In this document: positions 8,278 to 16,806 of the stretch, piece by piece
Layout: each line of letters opens with the position of its first letter
Numbering within the stretch: the stretch's first letter is position 1
Notes under the pieces: model-generated
What the model saw: the letters and a program-made list of their open reading frames with translations, nothing else
Told to the model about the DNA's origin: nothing
The model's database searches: none
Translations under genes and position numbers: made by a program
Source of the DNA: RI-231 sp041394905
GTDB lineage: Bacteria > Acidobacteriota > Terriglobia > Bryobacterales > UBA6623
Length of the DNA stretch: 64,000 nucleotides
Direction: 5' to 3'
Assembly: GCA_041394905.1 (NCBI GenBank)
Contig: JAWKHJ010000023.1
Location: 38,926 to 102,925 of the forward strand

Positions 8278-10455
8278 TCACTGCACGCGCAGATACGCGC
8301 CAGCCGGCGTCGAGATCGGCCCTTGGCTCGTCTGCACCGTCACTGTGACGTCCAAGTCGCCCGCAGGAGCGTCTTGAGCGAGTACAAAGCTCACCTGATA
8401 GAGCCCCGCAAAGCCCGGAGACACACCGGCATAGGCGGGCTGATAGACGCGTCCGCCTACCTCGATGGTCACAGGATGCACGGTCGTGGCAGCGGCGTTG
8501 GCCAGCTCGCCAGGCAAGAACCGCGTCGACGTCTCGCCTAAGCCGGTTAAGAAGATCGTGACCACATCGCCACGACGCGCCCCTCGGAAGCCAGGCCCGA
8601 GCAGCTCGCCCGTGTTGTTGTCGATCGCCGCCACTGGGTTGCGTCCGTCTTGCGTCAAAGAGAAGAAGAAGAACTCCGGCGAAGCTTCGAGAACCGTCAA
8701 CGGAATGGGCAACGAGCGCCGTTCACTGGGCGTACCGCACTTGGAAACGATGTGTACGATCGAGAGCGATTGGTCCGGCGTCACCGACGCCTGGAAGTTG
8801 ATCTGATTTTCGAACGTCGCGAAAATCGGCGCGCGCTGTCCGTCCATCTCCACGCATACGCCGCCCACGTTCGTCTCCAGGCGTCCGTTGACCAAACGGC
8901 CCGTCGCCGCCGTGCCCGCAGGCGCGAAGCGTGGCCCAAACGCCGAGAGGATCATGTTGTAGGAGCCCTCGAACACGGACGGACGGCTCAACCCCGCGCC
9001 GACGATGTCGAGGCCGAAGCCGTAAATCGCGTAAACCGACCCTCGGTCCTGGTTGCCCTCTTCGCGCGGCGCGCCGATGGCCAAGTCCTGTGCAGCGTCG
9101 AAGCCGAAGTTACCCGCCGCCAATGCCGTACCGAAGTCGTCTCCGGAATTGGCCTCGCCGGCCAAACCTTCGAAGCCTTCCGTGAAGAGTTGATTCCCGT
9201 CCGCGGTCAATCCGGAGCCCGAACCGTAGATCACCTGGACGATGCCGCGATTGTTGTCCTCACCGCGCGCACCTACGGCCATGTCCTGGTAGCCATCGCC
9301 GTTGAAGTCGCCTGCGACCAGGCTGGTGCCGAAGCGGTCTCCGTCGTTCTGGCTATCCTGCAAACCATTCGAGCCTTGGCGCCAATCGACACTGCCATTT
9401 CCCGTGGGACCGCTCGACGAACCTGGCAGGACAATCACAACGCCGCGGCCGTTGTCCTCGTTGATCGACGCGATCGCGAGCTCGGCGTAGCCGTCGCCGT
9501 TGAAGTCGCCGGTTGCCAGCACGGAGCCGAACGCGTCGTTGCGCTCGCGCCGGTCGGGAATGCCATTCTCACCTTGCGCCAGGAAGAGGTTGCCATCGCC
9601 GCGCAGGCCGCCGCCGCTTGTCCCGAACAGGACAGCGACGCCGCCGTTGTTGTCCTCCCCAGGAACGCCGACGGCCAGATCGTCGTTGCCATCGCCGTTG
9701 AAGTCGCCGGTAGCGAGCTCGAAGCCGAAAAGATCGTTGTTCTCTCGATTGCCCTGGATGCCGTCGGCGTCCTGCCGCCAGCGTTGGTTGCCGTTGGTCG
9801 TAAGGCCGGACGGCGAGCCGAACATCGCGTGAACGACGCCTGCGTTCTGCGCCTCGCCGGGCGAGCCAACGACGAGATCATCGAATCCGTCTCCGTTGAA
9901 GTCGCCAACGGCAACGCTATTGCCGAAGAAGTCGAACGGGTCGCGCCCGGAACCGGCCAAGTCGCTCTGGTCCCACACTTGATCGCGGTCGCCGGTGAGG
10001 CCATCCACCGATCCATAGAACACCTGGACAATGCCCTGGCTGCCATCTTCGCCAGGAACGCCGACGGCCAAGTCCGAGAAGCCGTCGTTGTCAAAGTCGC
10101 CGGCGGCAAGCGCGGCGCCGAACGTGTCGCCGGTTTCATCGTTTCCTTCCACGCCATTCACACCTTGCCGCAATTCGTAAGCGCCATCGCCCAAAAGACC
10201 GACCGGGCTGCCGCGGAAAATGGTGACCAAGCCGCGGTTGCTGCTTTCGCCAGGCGAGCCGACCGCCAAATCGGAGTATCCGTCGCCATCAAAATCCCCA
10301 GCGACCACGTCGCCGCCAAAAAAGTCGTTGTTTTCGCGATTTCCGGGGGCGCCGTCGAGGCCTTGTTGCAGTATGTGATTGTCTTCAATGAGCAGCTGGG
10401 CCCCAGCCTGGGAGCAAAGAAAAGGAAGTAGGAGGAGGGTTAAAACGGAACGCAT
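8278..10455 (-). CDS. Secreted FG-GAP repeat protein with Solibacter-type C-terminal domain
   Basis: 725 residues with a signal peptide (LTLLLLPFLCSQAGAQ). Residues about 25-465 contain seven integrin-like FG-GAP repeats, each with a calcium loop of the type DFNGDGYDDLAVGxPGE followed by GVVxVxxGSxxGL. Residues about 480-725 match the immunoglobulin-like C-terminal domain family first catalogued in Solibacter (pattern SAFGPRFAPAG, NFQASV, PVAAIDNNTGELL, LTGLGETSTRFLPGE, AYAGVSPGFAGLYQVSF). Such proteins are exported and probably bind calcium and carbohydrate or protein at the cell surface. The near-identical repeats give long antisense open frames that are not genes. Single transcription unit, divergent from the aldolase gene. 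Confidence 0.92.
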   Translation of the reverse strand: MRSVLTLLLLPFLCSQAGAQLLIEDNHILQQGLDGAPGNRENNDFFGGDVVAGDFDGDGYSDLAVGSPGESSNRGLVTIFRGSPVGLLGDGAYELRQGVNGVEGNDETGDTFGAALAAGDFDNDGFSDLAVGVPGEDGSQGIVQVFYGSVDGLTGDRDQVWDQSDLAGSGRDPFDFFGNSVAVGDFNGDGFDDLVVGSPGEAQNAGVVHAMFGSPSGLTTNGNQRWRQDADGIQGNRENNDLFGFELATGDFNGDGNDDLAVGVPGEDNNGGVAVLFGTSGGGLRGDGNLFLAQGENGIPDRRERNDAFGSVLATGDFNGDGYAELAIASINEDNGRGVVIVLPGSSSGPTGNGSVDWRQGSNGLQDSQNDGDRFGTSLVAGDFNGDGYQDMAVGARGEDNNRGIVQVIYGSGSGLTADGNQLFTEGFEGLAGEANSGDDFGTALAAGNFGFDAAQDLAIGAPREEGNQDRGSVYAIYGFGLDIVGAGLSRPSVFEGSYNMILSAFGPRFAPAGTAATGRLVNGRLETNVGGVCVEMDGQRAPIFATFENQINFQASVTPDQSLSIVHIVSKCGTPSERRSLPIPLTVLEASPEFFFFSLTQDGRNPVAAIDNNTGELLGPGFRGARRGDVVTIFLTGLGETSTRFLPGELANAAATTVHPVTIEVGGRVYQPAYAGVSPGFAGLYQVSFVLAQDAPAGDLDVTVTVQTSQGPISTPAGAYLRVQ

Positions 10456-10538
10456 CGATTTTGAAGCTAGCGAGCCGCAGCCCGCCGGGTCAAGTTGTCG
10501 AGCATCCGCCCTCGGCTGGTGTTACGCTGTCAGGCGGA

Positions 10539-11456
10539 ATGGAAAATCGACTCCTAGCCCGCTTTCCCGGCTGCATCGGGTTCCCCGTCACGCCCTTCGA
10601 CGCCGAGGACAATCTCGATGAGACCTCTTTGCGCACCAACACGGCGTTCTTGATGGACACCGAGCTGACCGCGCTCGCCTTCTGCGGCTCCAATGGCGAG
10701 ATGCCCTCGATCCGCTTGGACGAGTATGAACGCGTCGCCGCCATCGCCGGCGAGATGGTCGCAGGCAAGAAAGGCCTGATCATGGGCGTGGGCCAAACGC
10801 TCCATATCGCATCGGGTATGGCGCGAGCCGCCCGCCAAGCCGGAGCCGAAGCCATTCTGCTGGTCGCCCCCTACACCAACGACCTGAGCGAGGCGGGCTT
10901 GGCCGACTACTACCGCCGCGTCGCGGGCGCCGCCGAGATCCCGGTCTTCCTCTATCAGACCAAGTGGAGCGGAGTGCTGCCGCTGAGCCTGCTCGACCGC
11001 CTGACCGATGTCGAAAACATCTGCATGGTCAAAGACGAGAACGGCAACCTCGGCCACTACCTCAACGTCCGTGGTCATTTCGGCGATCGCTTCCACTGGG
11101 TAAACGGGATGGCCGAACCATTCGTCCCTAGTTATTGGAAGCTTGGCGTGGAGACCTACACCTCTGGGCTGGCCTGCTTCATGCCGCAGATCACTCTCGC
11201 GGTGGGCGAGGCGGCGCGGGCCGAGAACTGGGCCGAGGTCAACCGCCTGCTCGATGAGGTTGTGGTGCCGCTCTATGCCATCCGCAACCGGAGGCCGGGA
11301 TATAAATGTTCGATGATCAAGACGGCAATGGAGCTTTGCGGGCTGCCGGGCGGACGCGTGCGCTCGCCGCTGATCGAGATGGCGCCCGAAGACCGAGCCG
11401 ATTTGGACCGGTTGCTCGAGAGCGTTGGCCTGAAAGGCGCCGCCGTCACGGCCTGA
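10539..11456 (+). CDS. Dihydrodipicolinate synthase (DapA)/N-acetylneuraminate lyase family aldolase
   Basis: 305-residue class I aldolase fold. FPVTPFDAEDNLDETSL, AFCGSNGEMPSI (the GxxGE substrate-carboxylate loop as GSNGE), PVFLYQTKWSG (catalytic Tyr) and ICMVKDENGN with the Schiff-base lysine are in the proper order. The open frame starts 26 codons earlier at 10461, but those residues are unlike the family; the ATG at 10539 precedes ENRLLARFPGCIGFPVTPF, the expected N-terminus. The family covers DHDPS, KDG aldolase and keto-sugar dehydratases; the KDENG sequence does not allow a choice. The downstream methyltransferase begins on the stop codon. Confidence 0.88.
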   Translation: MENRLLARFPGCIGFPVTPFDAEDNLDETSLRTNTAFLMDTELTALAFCGSNGEMPSIRLDEYERVAAIAGEMVAGKKGLIMGVGQTLHIASGMARAARQAGAEAILLVAPYTNDLSEAGLADYYRRVAGAAEIPVFLYQTKWSGVLPLSLLDRLTDVENICMVKDENGNLGHYLNVRGHFGDRFHWVNGMAEPFVPSYWKLGVETYTSGLACFMPQITLAVGEAARAENWAEVNRLLDEVVVPLYAIRNRRPGYKCSMIKTAMELCGLPGGRVRSPLIEMAPEDRADLDRLLESVGLKGAAVTA

Positions 11457-12204
11457 CACTGTTCGTCCTGACCGCGGCCGCCCTGCTCGCGCTCGGCGGC
11501 TGCTCGGACTCTTCGGTCCGTGCAAGCTCGGAGCAGCCGCCGGCGGGACCGGTCGACGAGCACGGACGCCAGCCGCTGCGCATCGGCAAGCTCGTCAAGA
11601 AGCGCCAAATCGCGCCGGTGATGAGCGTGGCGCACGCCGACTGGTTGACACGGCCGGAACGTGACGCCGAAGAACAACCCGACCGAGTTGTGCGAGAGCT
11701 GAAGATCGCACCCGGTTCGACCGTAGCCGACTTGGGCGCCGGCGTCGGCTACTTTACGTGGCGTCTGGCGGGTGCCGTCGGCCCGATGGGCAAAGTCATC
11801 GCGGTCGACATCCAGCCCGGGATGATTGAGCGCCTACGGCAGAATCTTGCCGAGCGCGGCATCACAAACGTAGAGCCCGTGTTGGGCTCGGAGGAAAACC
11901 CGCGCCTGCCGCCGCACAGCGTCGACATGGTGCTGCTGGTCGACGTCTACCACGAGCTGCAACAGCCCGAGCGCACCATGGCGCATGTCCGACGCGCGCT
12001 CAAGCCGGACGGACGCTTGGTGCTGATCGAATACCGCAAGGAGGATCCCGACATCCCGATCCACCCTTGCACAAGATGACCGTGGGTGAGATGCGGCAGG
12101 AGATCGAGCCGATCGGGTTCAAATTCGACGAACTGCTGGACTTCCTGCCCACGCAGCACATCGTGATCTTCAAACCGCTACCGGACTCCGAACCGCAGAA
12201 GTGA
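11453..12204 (+). CDS. Lipoprotein-like class I SAM methyltransferase (one frameshift)
   Basis: The frame begins LTLFVLTAAALLALGGCSD, a lipoprotein signal with lipobox LALGGC, then a short spacer and a complete Rossmann methyltransferase: VADLGAGVGYFTWRLAG, VIAVDIQPGMIERLR, VDMVLLVDVYHEL and ALKPDGRLVLIEYRKEDP. No ATG/GTG/TTG lies in a sensible place; CTG at 11453, overlapping the aldolase TGA, is the best start and is uncertain. A base is missing near 12065; past it the protein continues LHKMTVGEMRQEIEPIGFKF to FLPTQHIVIFKP and stops at 12202-12204, giving about 250 residues. A lipid-anchored methyltransferase is odd because SAM is cytosolic. Function unknown. Confidence 0.75.
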
Positions 12205-12221
12205 CCAGCAGCCCGACGGGC

Positions 12222-12923
12222 TTACCATTCGATGATTTCGCCAGGCGTTGGTGCGACGACTTCGACCGAAAGCCCCAGCTTGGCGATCTCGTCGCTGAGC
12301 TCATCCGGCGTTCCTGTCAGAGGCGGGAAGGTGCCGTAGTGCATCGGCATCACCTTCTTCACGCCCAGAAACTCGCACGCAATGGCGGCCTGCTCAGGGT
12401 CCATCGTGTAAAGGTCGCCGATGGGCAGCATTGCAAGCTCGGGTTTCCACAAGCGCTTGATTAGCGCCATGTCGGAGAACAGATTGGTGTCGCCGGCGTG
12501 GTAGAAGCGCCGCCCATCGGGTAGACGCACGACGAAACCTGCAGGCTCGCCGCCGTAGATCGTCTGGTCCCCGTCCTGGATCATGCTCGAGTGCTGCGCA
12601 TGGGTCATCGAGATGCGAAAACCCGCCAGCTCGGTTGAGCCGCCTTTGTTCATTCCCGTAACGTTGTCGGCGCCTTTCGAGCCGAGCCAAGTGGCTACCT
12701 CGAAGTTGGCTACGACTTGCGGCTTGTACTTCTTCGCGACATCCACCGCGTCGGCGATGTGGTCGAAGTGCCCATGGGTGACGAGCAGCAGATCGACGCG
12801 CTCGATCTCATGTCCTGCCGGATACTTCGGGTTGTCCAGCCAGGGGTCGATGAGGATCGTCTCCCCGCCGGGCAAGCGGATCTCGAAGGTCGAATGGCCG
12901 AGCCAAGTGATGGAAACAGACAT
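12222..12923 (-). CDS. Metal-dependent hydrolase, MBL fold (UPF0173/UlaG-like)
   Basis: 233 residues with the metallo-beta-lactamase fold: ITWLGHSTFEI, ILIDPWLDNP, LLVTHGHFDHIADA (H-x-H-x-D-H zinc motif), MTHAQHSS, YHAGDTNLFSDM and MPMHYGTFPPLTGTP. This matches the UPF0173 metal-dependent hydrolases related to L-ascorbate-6-phosphate lactonase. An AGGTGG ribosome site sits 6 bases before the ATG at 12923, so this start is preferred to the GTG three codons upstream. Cytosolic; substrate unknown. Convergent with the methyltransferase and 15 bp after the response regulator, possibly co-transcribed with it. Confidence 0.9.
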   Translation of the reverse strand: MSVSITWLGHSTFEIRLPGGETILIDPWLDNPKYPAGHEIERVDLLLVTHGHFDHIADAVDVAKKYKPQVVANFEVATWLGSKGADNVTGMNKGGSTELAGFRISMTHAQHSSMIQDGDQTIYGGEPAGFVVRLPDGRRFYHAGDTNLFSDMALIKRLWKPELAMLPIGDLYTMDPEQAAIACEFLGVKKVMPMHYGTFPPLTGTPDELSDEIAKLGLSVEVVAPTPGEIIEW

Positions 12924-12937
12924 AGACGCCACCTATT

Positions 12938-13360
12938 CTAGGCGGTGGCGGCTTTGTGGCGCTGCGCGGCCACATTGTCGGAGCTGGGCCGACGGCGCAT
13001 CAATGATCCGATCGCGCGCAGAAGCTCGTTCTGCTCGGTCGGCCCTTTTGCCAGAACAATGTCCGCGCCGGTGTCCGACTCGGTCAAACCCAAGAGGCTC
13101 GCATAGCCGGAAAGCAGCACGATCGGGACGCCCGGCGCCGTCTGGCGGATGCGGTCGATGACCTCAGGACCGTTCAAGTCCGGCATGCGGAAGTCCGTCA
13201 CCACGAGGTCGAACGAGCCGCCCTCGAAGCGATCCACACCGTCCTGACCACAGCACGCAACCTCGACCGCGTAACCCTCTCCTTCGAGAATGTTGCGGCG
13301 AGCGGCCAGCCCATGCTCGTTGTCATCTATCAATAGGATACAGGGGGAATTCCTAGTCAT
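12938..13360 (-). CDS. Single-domain response regulator (CheY-like receiver)
   Basis: 140 residues with no output domain. Receiver features: acidic pair D12-D13 in ILLIDDNEHG, phospho-acceptor D56 in LVVTDFRMPDLNGPEVI, the switch region IVLLSGYAS, and lysine in VLAKGPTEQ where KP is usual. The ATG at 13360 is preferred to the start at 13450 because the upstream codons show no similarity. The short basic tail (RRRPSSDNVAAQRHK) is not a DNA-binding domain. No histidine kinase is nearby, so it probably works in a phosphorelay or by protein contacts. Confidence 0.88.
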   Translation of the reverse strand: MTRNSPCILLIDDNEHGLAARRNILEGEGYAVEVACCGQDGVDRFEGGSFDLVVTDFRMPDLNGPEVIDRIRQTAPGVPIVLLSGYASLLGLTESDTGADIVLAKGPTEQNELLRAIGSLMRRRPSSDNVAAQRHKAATA

Positions 13361-13494
13361 TTTTGTCGGGAAATGAACCAGTTGCACGACTCGATCCAGG
13401 TACCTAGAGTATCGGCCCGCCAAGACGAATGTCAACGCTCCGGAACTCACTCGAAAGACGCGAGATACAGCTTTTCACTGGGGTTTCAGTGTTA

Positions 13495-13528
13495 CAGAAA
13501 AGCAACAGGCGCCCGCGAGGGGCGCCTG
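13495..13528 (-). terminator. Rho-independent terminator of the VWFA gene
   Basis: Perfect 8-bp stem CAGGCGCC/GGCGCCTG (13506-13513 with 13521-13528) with a 7-base loop; on the minus strand it is followed by TTGCTTTTCTG. It lies 27 bp beyond the VWFA stop. Confidence 0.65.
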
Positions 13529-13555
13529 CCAAAACAGCCTTGCGGCGGACTGTTC

Positions 13556-14722
13556 CTACTCGACCTCGCGCGGCGCTGTATACCCTTCTTTATGGATAAT
13601 TTGGTATTTAATGCGCTTGCCTTTTTTGCCGGTGATCCGCAGATCTTCATTGTTCTCCGGATTCACCAAACGCACGTCGATCTTGCGATACGTGCCATCG
13701 CGCTTGGCATTGGTGGGTTGATAGAGCGCAACGTATTGGTTGCGCATCACATAATTGAGCGCTTGGAAAATGTTGGGAAACTCGCCGTAGAAGCGCGGGA
13801 AAAAGCTCAGCCCGCCGGTCTCCTTGGCGAAGGTGCGCATCTGGTTGTCGGCCTGCAGGAAGTCCATCCGCTGGATGGAGCCCATGTAGCCGCGCGAGTC
13901 GTACCATTCGCGCAACGCCTGCATCAGGCCGATGGCATGCACGGTGACGCCGGCGTCCTGGATGGTTTCGCGCGCCTGCTTGAAGGTGCGCTTGGAGAAC
14001 GTGTCGACGCCGGAGGAGATCACGACGATCGACTTGCGCCCCTCGATGTCCTTCATGCGTTCGCACATCTCGGCCAGCGCGTCAAAGAGGTTCGACTCGG
14101 AGTAGCCGGCGATGCGCATGCGTTGCAGCGCTTCGTTGATCTTGCGGCGGTCTTGCGTGAAGTCGGTCAGAATCTCGGGCTTCAGGTCGTACGCCACGAT
14201 CGCCACCCAATCCTCGGGCCGCAGGGTCTCGACGAAGCCGTAGGTCGCCGCAAGAGTCTGGTACCAAGACTCCGACCAATACTGCTGGTAGAGGTTCGAG
14301 AACTCGATCAGCACGCAGACCGTCATCGGCGCTTCGCTCTGGCCGAGTTGGACAACCTTCTGAGGAACGCCGTCTTCGAGAATCTGGAAGTTGCCCGGAG
14401 GAATTCCGGGGATGAACACGCCGTTGTCGTCGAGCACCGTGATCTCGACCGTCACCATGTTCGTGTCCGAGGTGAACAGCGGCGTCTCATCGGGAACCAC
14501 GCGACGGCTCTTCGTCTCGATGGGAGGCTGCTCAACGGGGACTTGGGGCGGCGCTGTGGGCGGCGTGTTGGGGCCTGATGCGGAAGGGGGACGAGGCCTC
14601 TTCGGTCCACTCGAGACCGGGCCCGTGGTTTGCGTCCAGGCAACGTCGGACACCGCCAGGCTCAATCCTATGACGCCGACGACGATCGCCGGCCAAATCC
14701 AAGCTCGTTTGGAGACAAACAC
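13556..14722 (-). CDS. VWFA-related secreted protein of acidobacterial type
   Basis: 388 residues: an N-terminal membrane anchor or signal (WPAIVVGVIGLSLAVSDVAW), a proline-rich linker (about 30-75), the segment VTVEITVLDDNGVFIPGIP plus NFQILEDGVPQKV, and a von Willebrand A domain (about 125-330). The layout is that of the VWFA-related domain expanded in Acidobacteria. The MIDAS motif is degenerate: where DxSxS is expected there is LIEFSNLYQQ. WVAIVAYDLKPEIL and SIVVISSGVDTFSKRTF are recognisable VWA strands. Role unknown; it is probably a cell-surface adhesion or assembly protein. Divergent from the ferredoxin gene across about 150 bp. Confidence 0.88.
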   Translation of the reverse strand: MFVSKRAWIWPAIVVGVIGLSLAVSDVAWTQTTGPVSSGPKRPRPPSASGPNTPPTAPPQVPVEQPPIETKSRRVVPDETPLFTSDTNMVTVEITVLDDNGVFIPGIPPGNFQILEDGVPQKVVQLGQSEAPMTVCVLIEFSNLYQQYWSESWYQTLAATYGFVETLRPEDWVAIVAYDLKPEILTDFTQDRRKINEALQRMRIAGYSESNLFDALAEMCERMKDIEGRKSIVVISSGVDTFSKRTFKQARETIQDAGVTVHAIGLMQALREWYDSRGYMGSIQRMDFLQADNQMRTFAKETGGLSFFPRFYGEFPNIFQALNYVMRNQYVALYQPTNAKRDGTYRKIDVRLVNPENNEDLRITGKKGKRIKYQIIHKEGYTAPREVE

Positions 14723-14876
14723 AGAAACTCCTCGGGCGCGCCGCCTTCTGACGGCTCTCTTCTTGTTTGACCCGCCGGCCCGCCGACAGGTTTCGTTCGC
14801 CCGCCCCGCGGTTTTTACGATACCATCCGCGGACCCGCTCCCGACGCCCCGTTGGTAAAATCGTGGGCAACCTCAA

Positions 14877-15242
14877 ATGTCCGAAAATCCGCCCCTCGAG
14901 CTGCCGACCGGCGGCCGCTACAAGCGCCACATCTTTCTGTGCGCGTACCAACGCAAACCCAAGTGTGCGCCACACGAAGTGGCGAACCCTGCCTGGGATC
15001 ATCTGAAGAAACGCATCGCCGAGCTAGGCCTAGCCACCGGCGACGGCTGCGTCTATCGCAGCAAGGTGGATTGCCTGCGCGTGTGCGACAGGGGTCCGAT
15101 CGCGGTGGTCTACCCGGAAGGCACGTGGTACCACTCGGCGACCCCGGAGGTCCTCGACCGTATCATCGATGAGCACTTGATCGGAGGCCGGGAAGTCGAG
15201 GAGTACGTCTTCGCCCGCAACCCTCTGCCGGCGCCGAAATAG
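14877..15242 (+). CDS. Thioredoxin-like [2Fe-2S] ferredoxin
   Basis: 121 residues. HIFLCAYQRKPKCAPH gives the first two cluster cysteines (C-x8-C-type spacing), and KVDCLRVCDRGPIAVVYPEG gives the second pair (C-x3-C) of the thioredoxin-like 2Fe-2S ferredoxins related to the NuoE C-terminal fold. ATPEVLDRIIDEHLIGG is the typical C-terminal segment. It is a small electron carrier in the cytosol with unknown partner. It lies 60 bp upstream of nikR on the same strand, so metal or cluster homeostasis may be a shared theme (inference). Confidence 0.9.
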   Translation: MSENPPLELPTGGRYKRHIFLCAYQRKPKCAPHEVANPAWDHLKKRIAELGLATGDGCVYRSKVDCLRVCDRGPIAVVYPEGTWYHSATPEVLDRIIDEHLIGGREVEEYVFARNPLPAPK

Positions 15243-15302
15243 GCTTCCACAGCAAGGCTCCGGTTGCGCGTTGCGCTTCGCTCGGCTACTCTCGTTTCTC
15301 AG

Positions 15303-15719
15303 ATGAGCGCACTCAGCCGTATCGGGGTCGCGATTGACGAGGACTTGCTCGATAAGTTCGACGCCCTGATCGCAAGCCGTGGCTACACTAACCGCTCGGA
15401 AGCGTTCCGCGACCTGATACGCGCCGAGTTGGTGGATGAGGCCTGGAAGGAGCCCGATCACGACGTAGTGGGTTCGCTCACGCTCATCTACGACCACCAC
15501 GTGCGCATGCTCTCGGATAAGCTGCTCGACTTGCAGCACGAACACCACGACGCCATCTTGTCGACCCTACACGTGCATCTGGACCACGACAATTGCCTCG
15601 AGGTGCTGCTCATTCGTGGCAAGGCGAAAGCCGTGCAGGATTTCGCCAATGCCATCATCAGCACAAAGGGCGTGAAGCACGGCAAGTTGACGGTGACTTC
15701 GGCCGGCGGCGACCTTTGA
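15303..15719 (+). CDS. nikR: Nickel-responsive regulator NikR
   Basis: 138 residues: an N-terminal ribbon-helix-helix (LSRIGVAIDEDLLDKFDALI, RGYTNRSEAFRDLI) and a C-terminal ACT-like metal domain. The high-affinity nickel ligands are intact by alignment with the family: H79 in DLQHEHH, H90 and H92 in LHVHLDHDNC, and C98. The ATG at 15303 gives the standard length; the frame opens 13 codons earlier without similarity. NikR represses nickel uptake genes when nickel is bound. No nik transporter or hydrogenase/urease operon is visible, although a HupE/UreJ-family protein lies 6 kb downstream. Confidence 0.95.
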   Translation: MSALSRIGVAIDEDLLDKFDALIASRGYTNRSEAFRDLIRAELVDEAWKEPDHDVVGSLTLIYDHHVRMLSDKLLDLQHEHHDAILSTLHVHLDHDNCLEVLLIRGKAKAVQDFANAIISTKGVKHGKLTVTSAGGDL

Positions 15720-15729
15720 CTTTCACCGG

Positions 15730-16110
15730 ATGATCGTCGGTATCGGCATCGACATGGAATCGGTCGAGCGCGTGCGCGAAGCTATCGAGCGCCACGGGGA
15801 CCGTTTCATCCAGCGCGTCTACACGGCGAGCGAGATTGCATACGTCGAATCGAAGGCGAACAAGTGGGAGCGCTACGCGGCCCGCTTCGCCGCGAAGGAA
15901 GCCAGCATGAAAGCGATCGGTACAGGCTGGGACAAAGGTGTGGCTTGGCGCGACGTCGAGATCGTCAACGAGGCCGACGGCTGCCCAACGCTCGTGCTTC
16001 ACGGCCGGGCGAAAGAAATCGCCGACCGAAAGGGTTGCGAGCGTACATGGGTGTCGCTTTCGCACACTCAGGATTACGCTGTCGCGCAGGTGATTTTAGA
16101 GACGGCGTGA
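15730..16110 (+). CDS. acpS: Holo-[acyl-carrier-protein] synthase
   Basis: 126 residues, usual AcpS length. Starts MIVGIGIDMESVERV (metal-binding D8), contains FIQRVYTASEIAYV and YAARFAAKEASMKAIGTG with the catalytic E-A-x-x-K segment, and ends WVSLSHTQDYAVAQVIL. It transfers 4'-phosphopantetheine from CoA to acyl carrier protein in the cytosol. It begins 10 bp after nikR and may share its transcript; it is convergent with the phosphatidyltransferase gene. Confidence 0.96.
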   Translation: MIVGIGIDMESVERVREAIERHGDRFIQRVYTASEIAYVESKANKWERYAARFAAKEASMKAIGTGWDKGVAWRDVEIVNEADGCPTLVLHGRAKEIADRKGCERTWVSLSHTQDYAVAQVILETA

Positions 16111-16119
16111 AGCCGCTGA

Positions 16120-16791
16120 CTAGGCCGAATAGCCTTCTTGCAGCTTCGTCCCGGCTTTCTTGCCGGAGGTCGCAGCTGCAGCCTGTGCGGCGGCGGCCGG
16201 CTGCTGGCCGATGCGCTCGGTCTCGGTCCACGTGTACAGGATCCGCTGGATCACCGTCCAGTTGGCCAATACGGCGATCACCCACAGCACAGGGGCCATG
16301 CGGTTGGACAGCGCACCGATGATGATCAGCACGATGCGCTCAGGCCGCTCGAGAAAGCCCACTTTGCATTTGGGGATCTCGTTCTCAGCCCGTGCGCGCG
16401 AGTAGCTGACCATCACGCAGCCCGTCATGGCTGCGGCCGTCAGCACAATGTAGCCGAACTGGCTGATGGTGGCGTAGTAGACCAGCATGCCCATCAGCAG
16501 CACCAAGTCCGAGTAGCGGTCGATCACCGAATCCAGGAACCCGCCGAAGCGCGTCACCTTACCGGAATGCCGCGCGATAGGGCCGTCAACCAGATCGAAT
16601 ACGGCGGCTAGCAACACCACAATGCCGGCTTTGGTGAACTCCCCTTGGGCGAACAGCCAAGCCGCGGCGGCATTGATGGCCAACCCTAAGCAGGTGAACA
16701 CATTCGGGTGAATGTGCGTGATGGCGAGCAGTCGAACGAGACCGCCCAGGATGCGGCTCCCGATACCGCCAATGACCGAGGTAAAGGACAT
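16120..16791 (-). CDS. CDP-alcohol phosphatidyltransferase family protein
   Basis: 223 residues with about six membrane helices. The active-site motif D-G-x2-A-R-x8-G-x3-D-x3-D is complete in DLVDGPIARHSGKVTRFGG plus FLDSVIDRYSD. The family uses a CDP-activated lipid (CDP-diacylglycerol) and an alcohol such as glycerol phosphate or inositol phosphate; ERPERIVLIIIG suggests the phosphatidylinositol-phosphate or PgsA-like branch, which cannot be resolved here. The C-terminal 25 residues are alanine-rich and probably disordered. It follows greA by 15 bp on the same strand. Confidence 0.9.
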   Translation of the reverse strand: MSFTSVIGGIGSRILGGLVRLLAITHIHPNVFTCLGLAINAAAAWLFAQGEFTKAGIVVLLAAVFDLVDGPIARHSGKVTRFGGFLDSVIDRYSDLVLLMGMLVYYATISQFGYIVLTAAAMTGCVMVSYSRARAENEIPKCKVGFLERPERIVLIIIGALSNRMAPVLWVIAVLANWTVIQRILYTWTETERIGQQPAAAAQAAAATSGKKAGTKLQEGYSA

Positions 16792-16806
16792 TTCCCGATA
16801 TCTTCC

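Noticed and set aside
8650..10431. A 593-codon open frame on the plus strand.
   Set aside because: Antisense to the FG-GAP repeats; the regular pattern is the reverse image of the calcium loops.
8278..10455. Regularly spaced DNA repeats that could suggest a CRISPR array.
   Set aside because: Period is about 180-200 bp, repeats are degenerate at third positions and encode FG-GAP blades.
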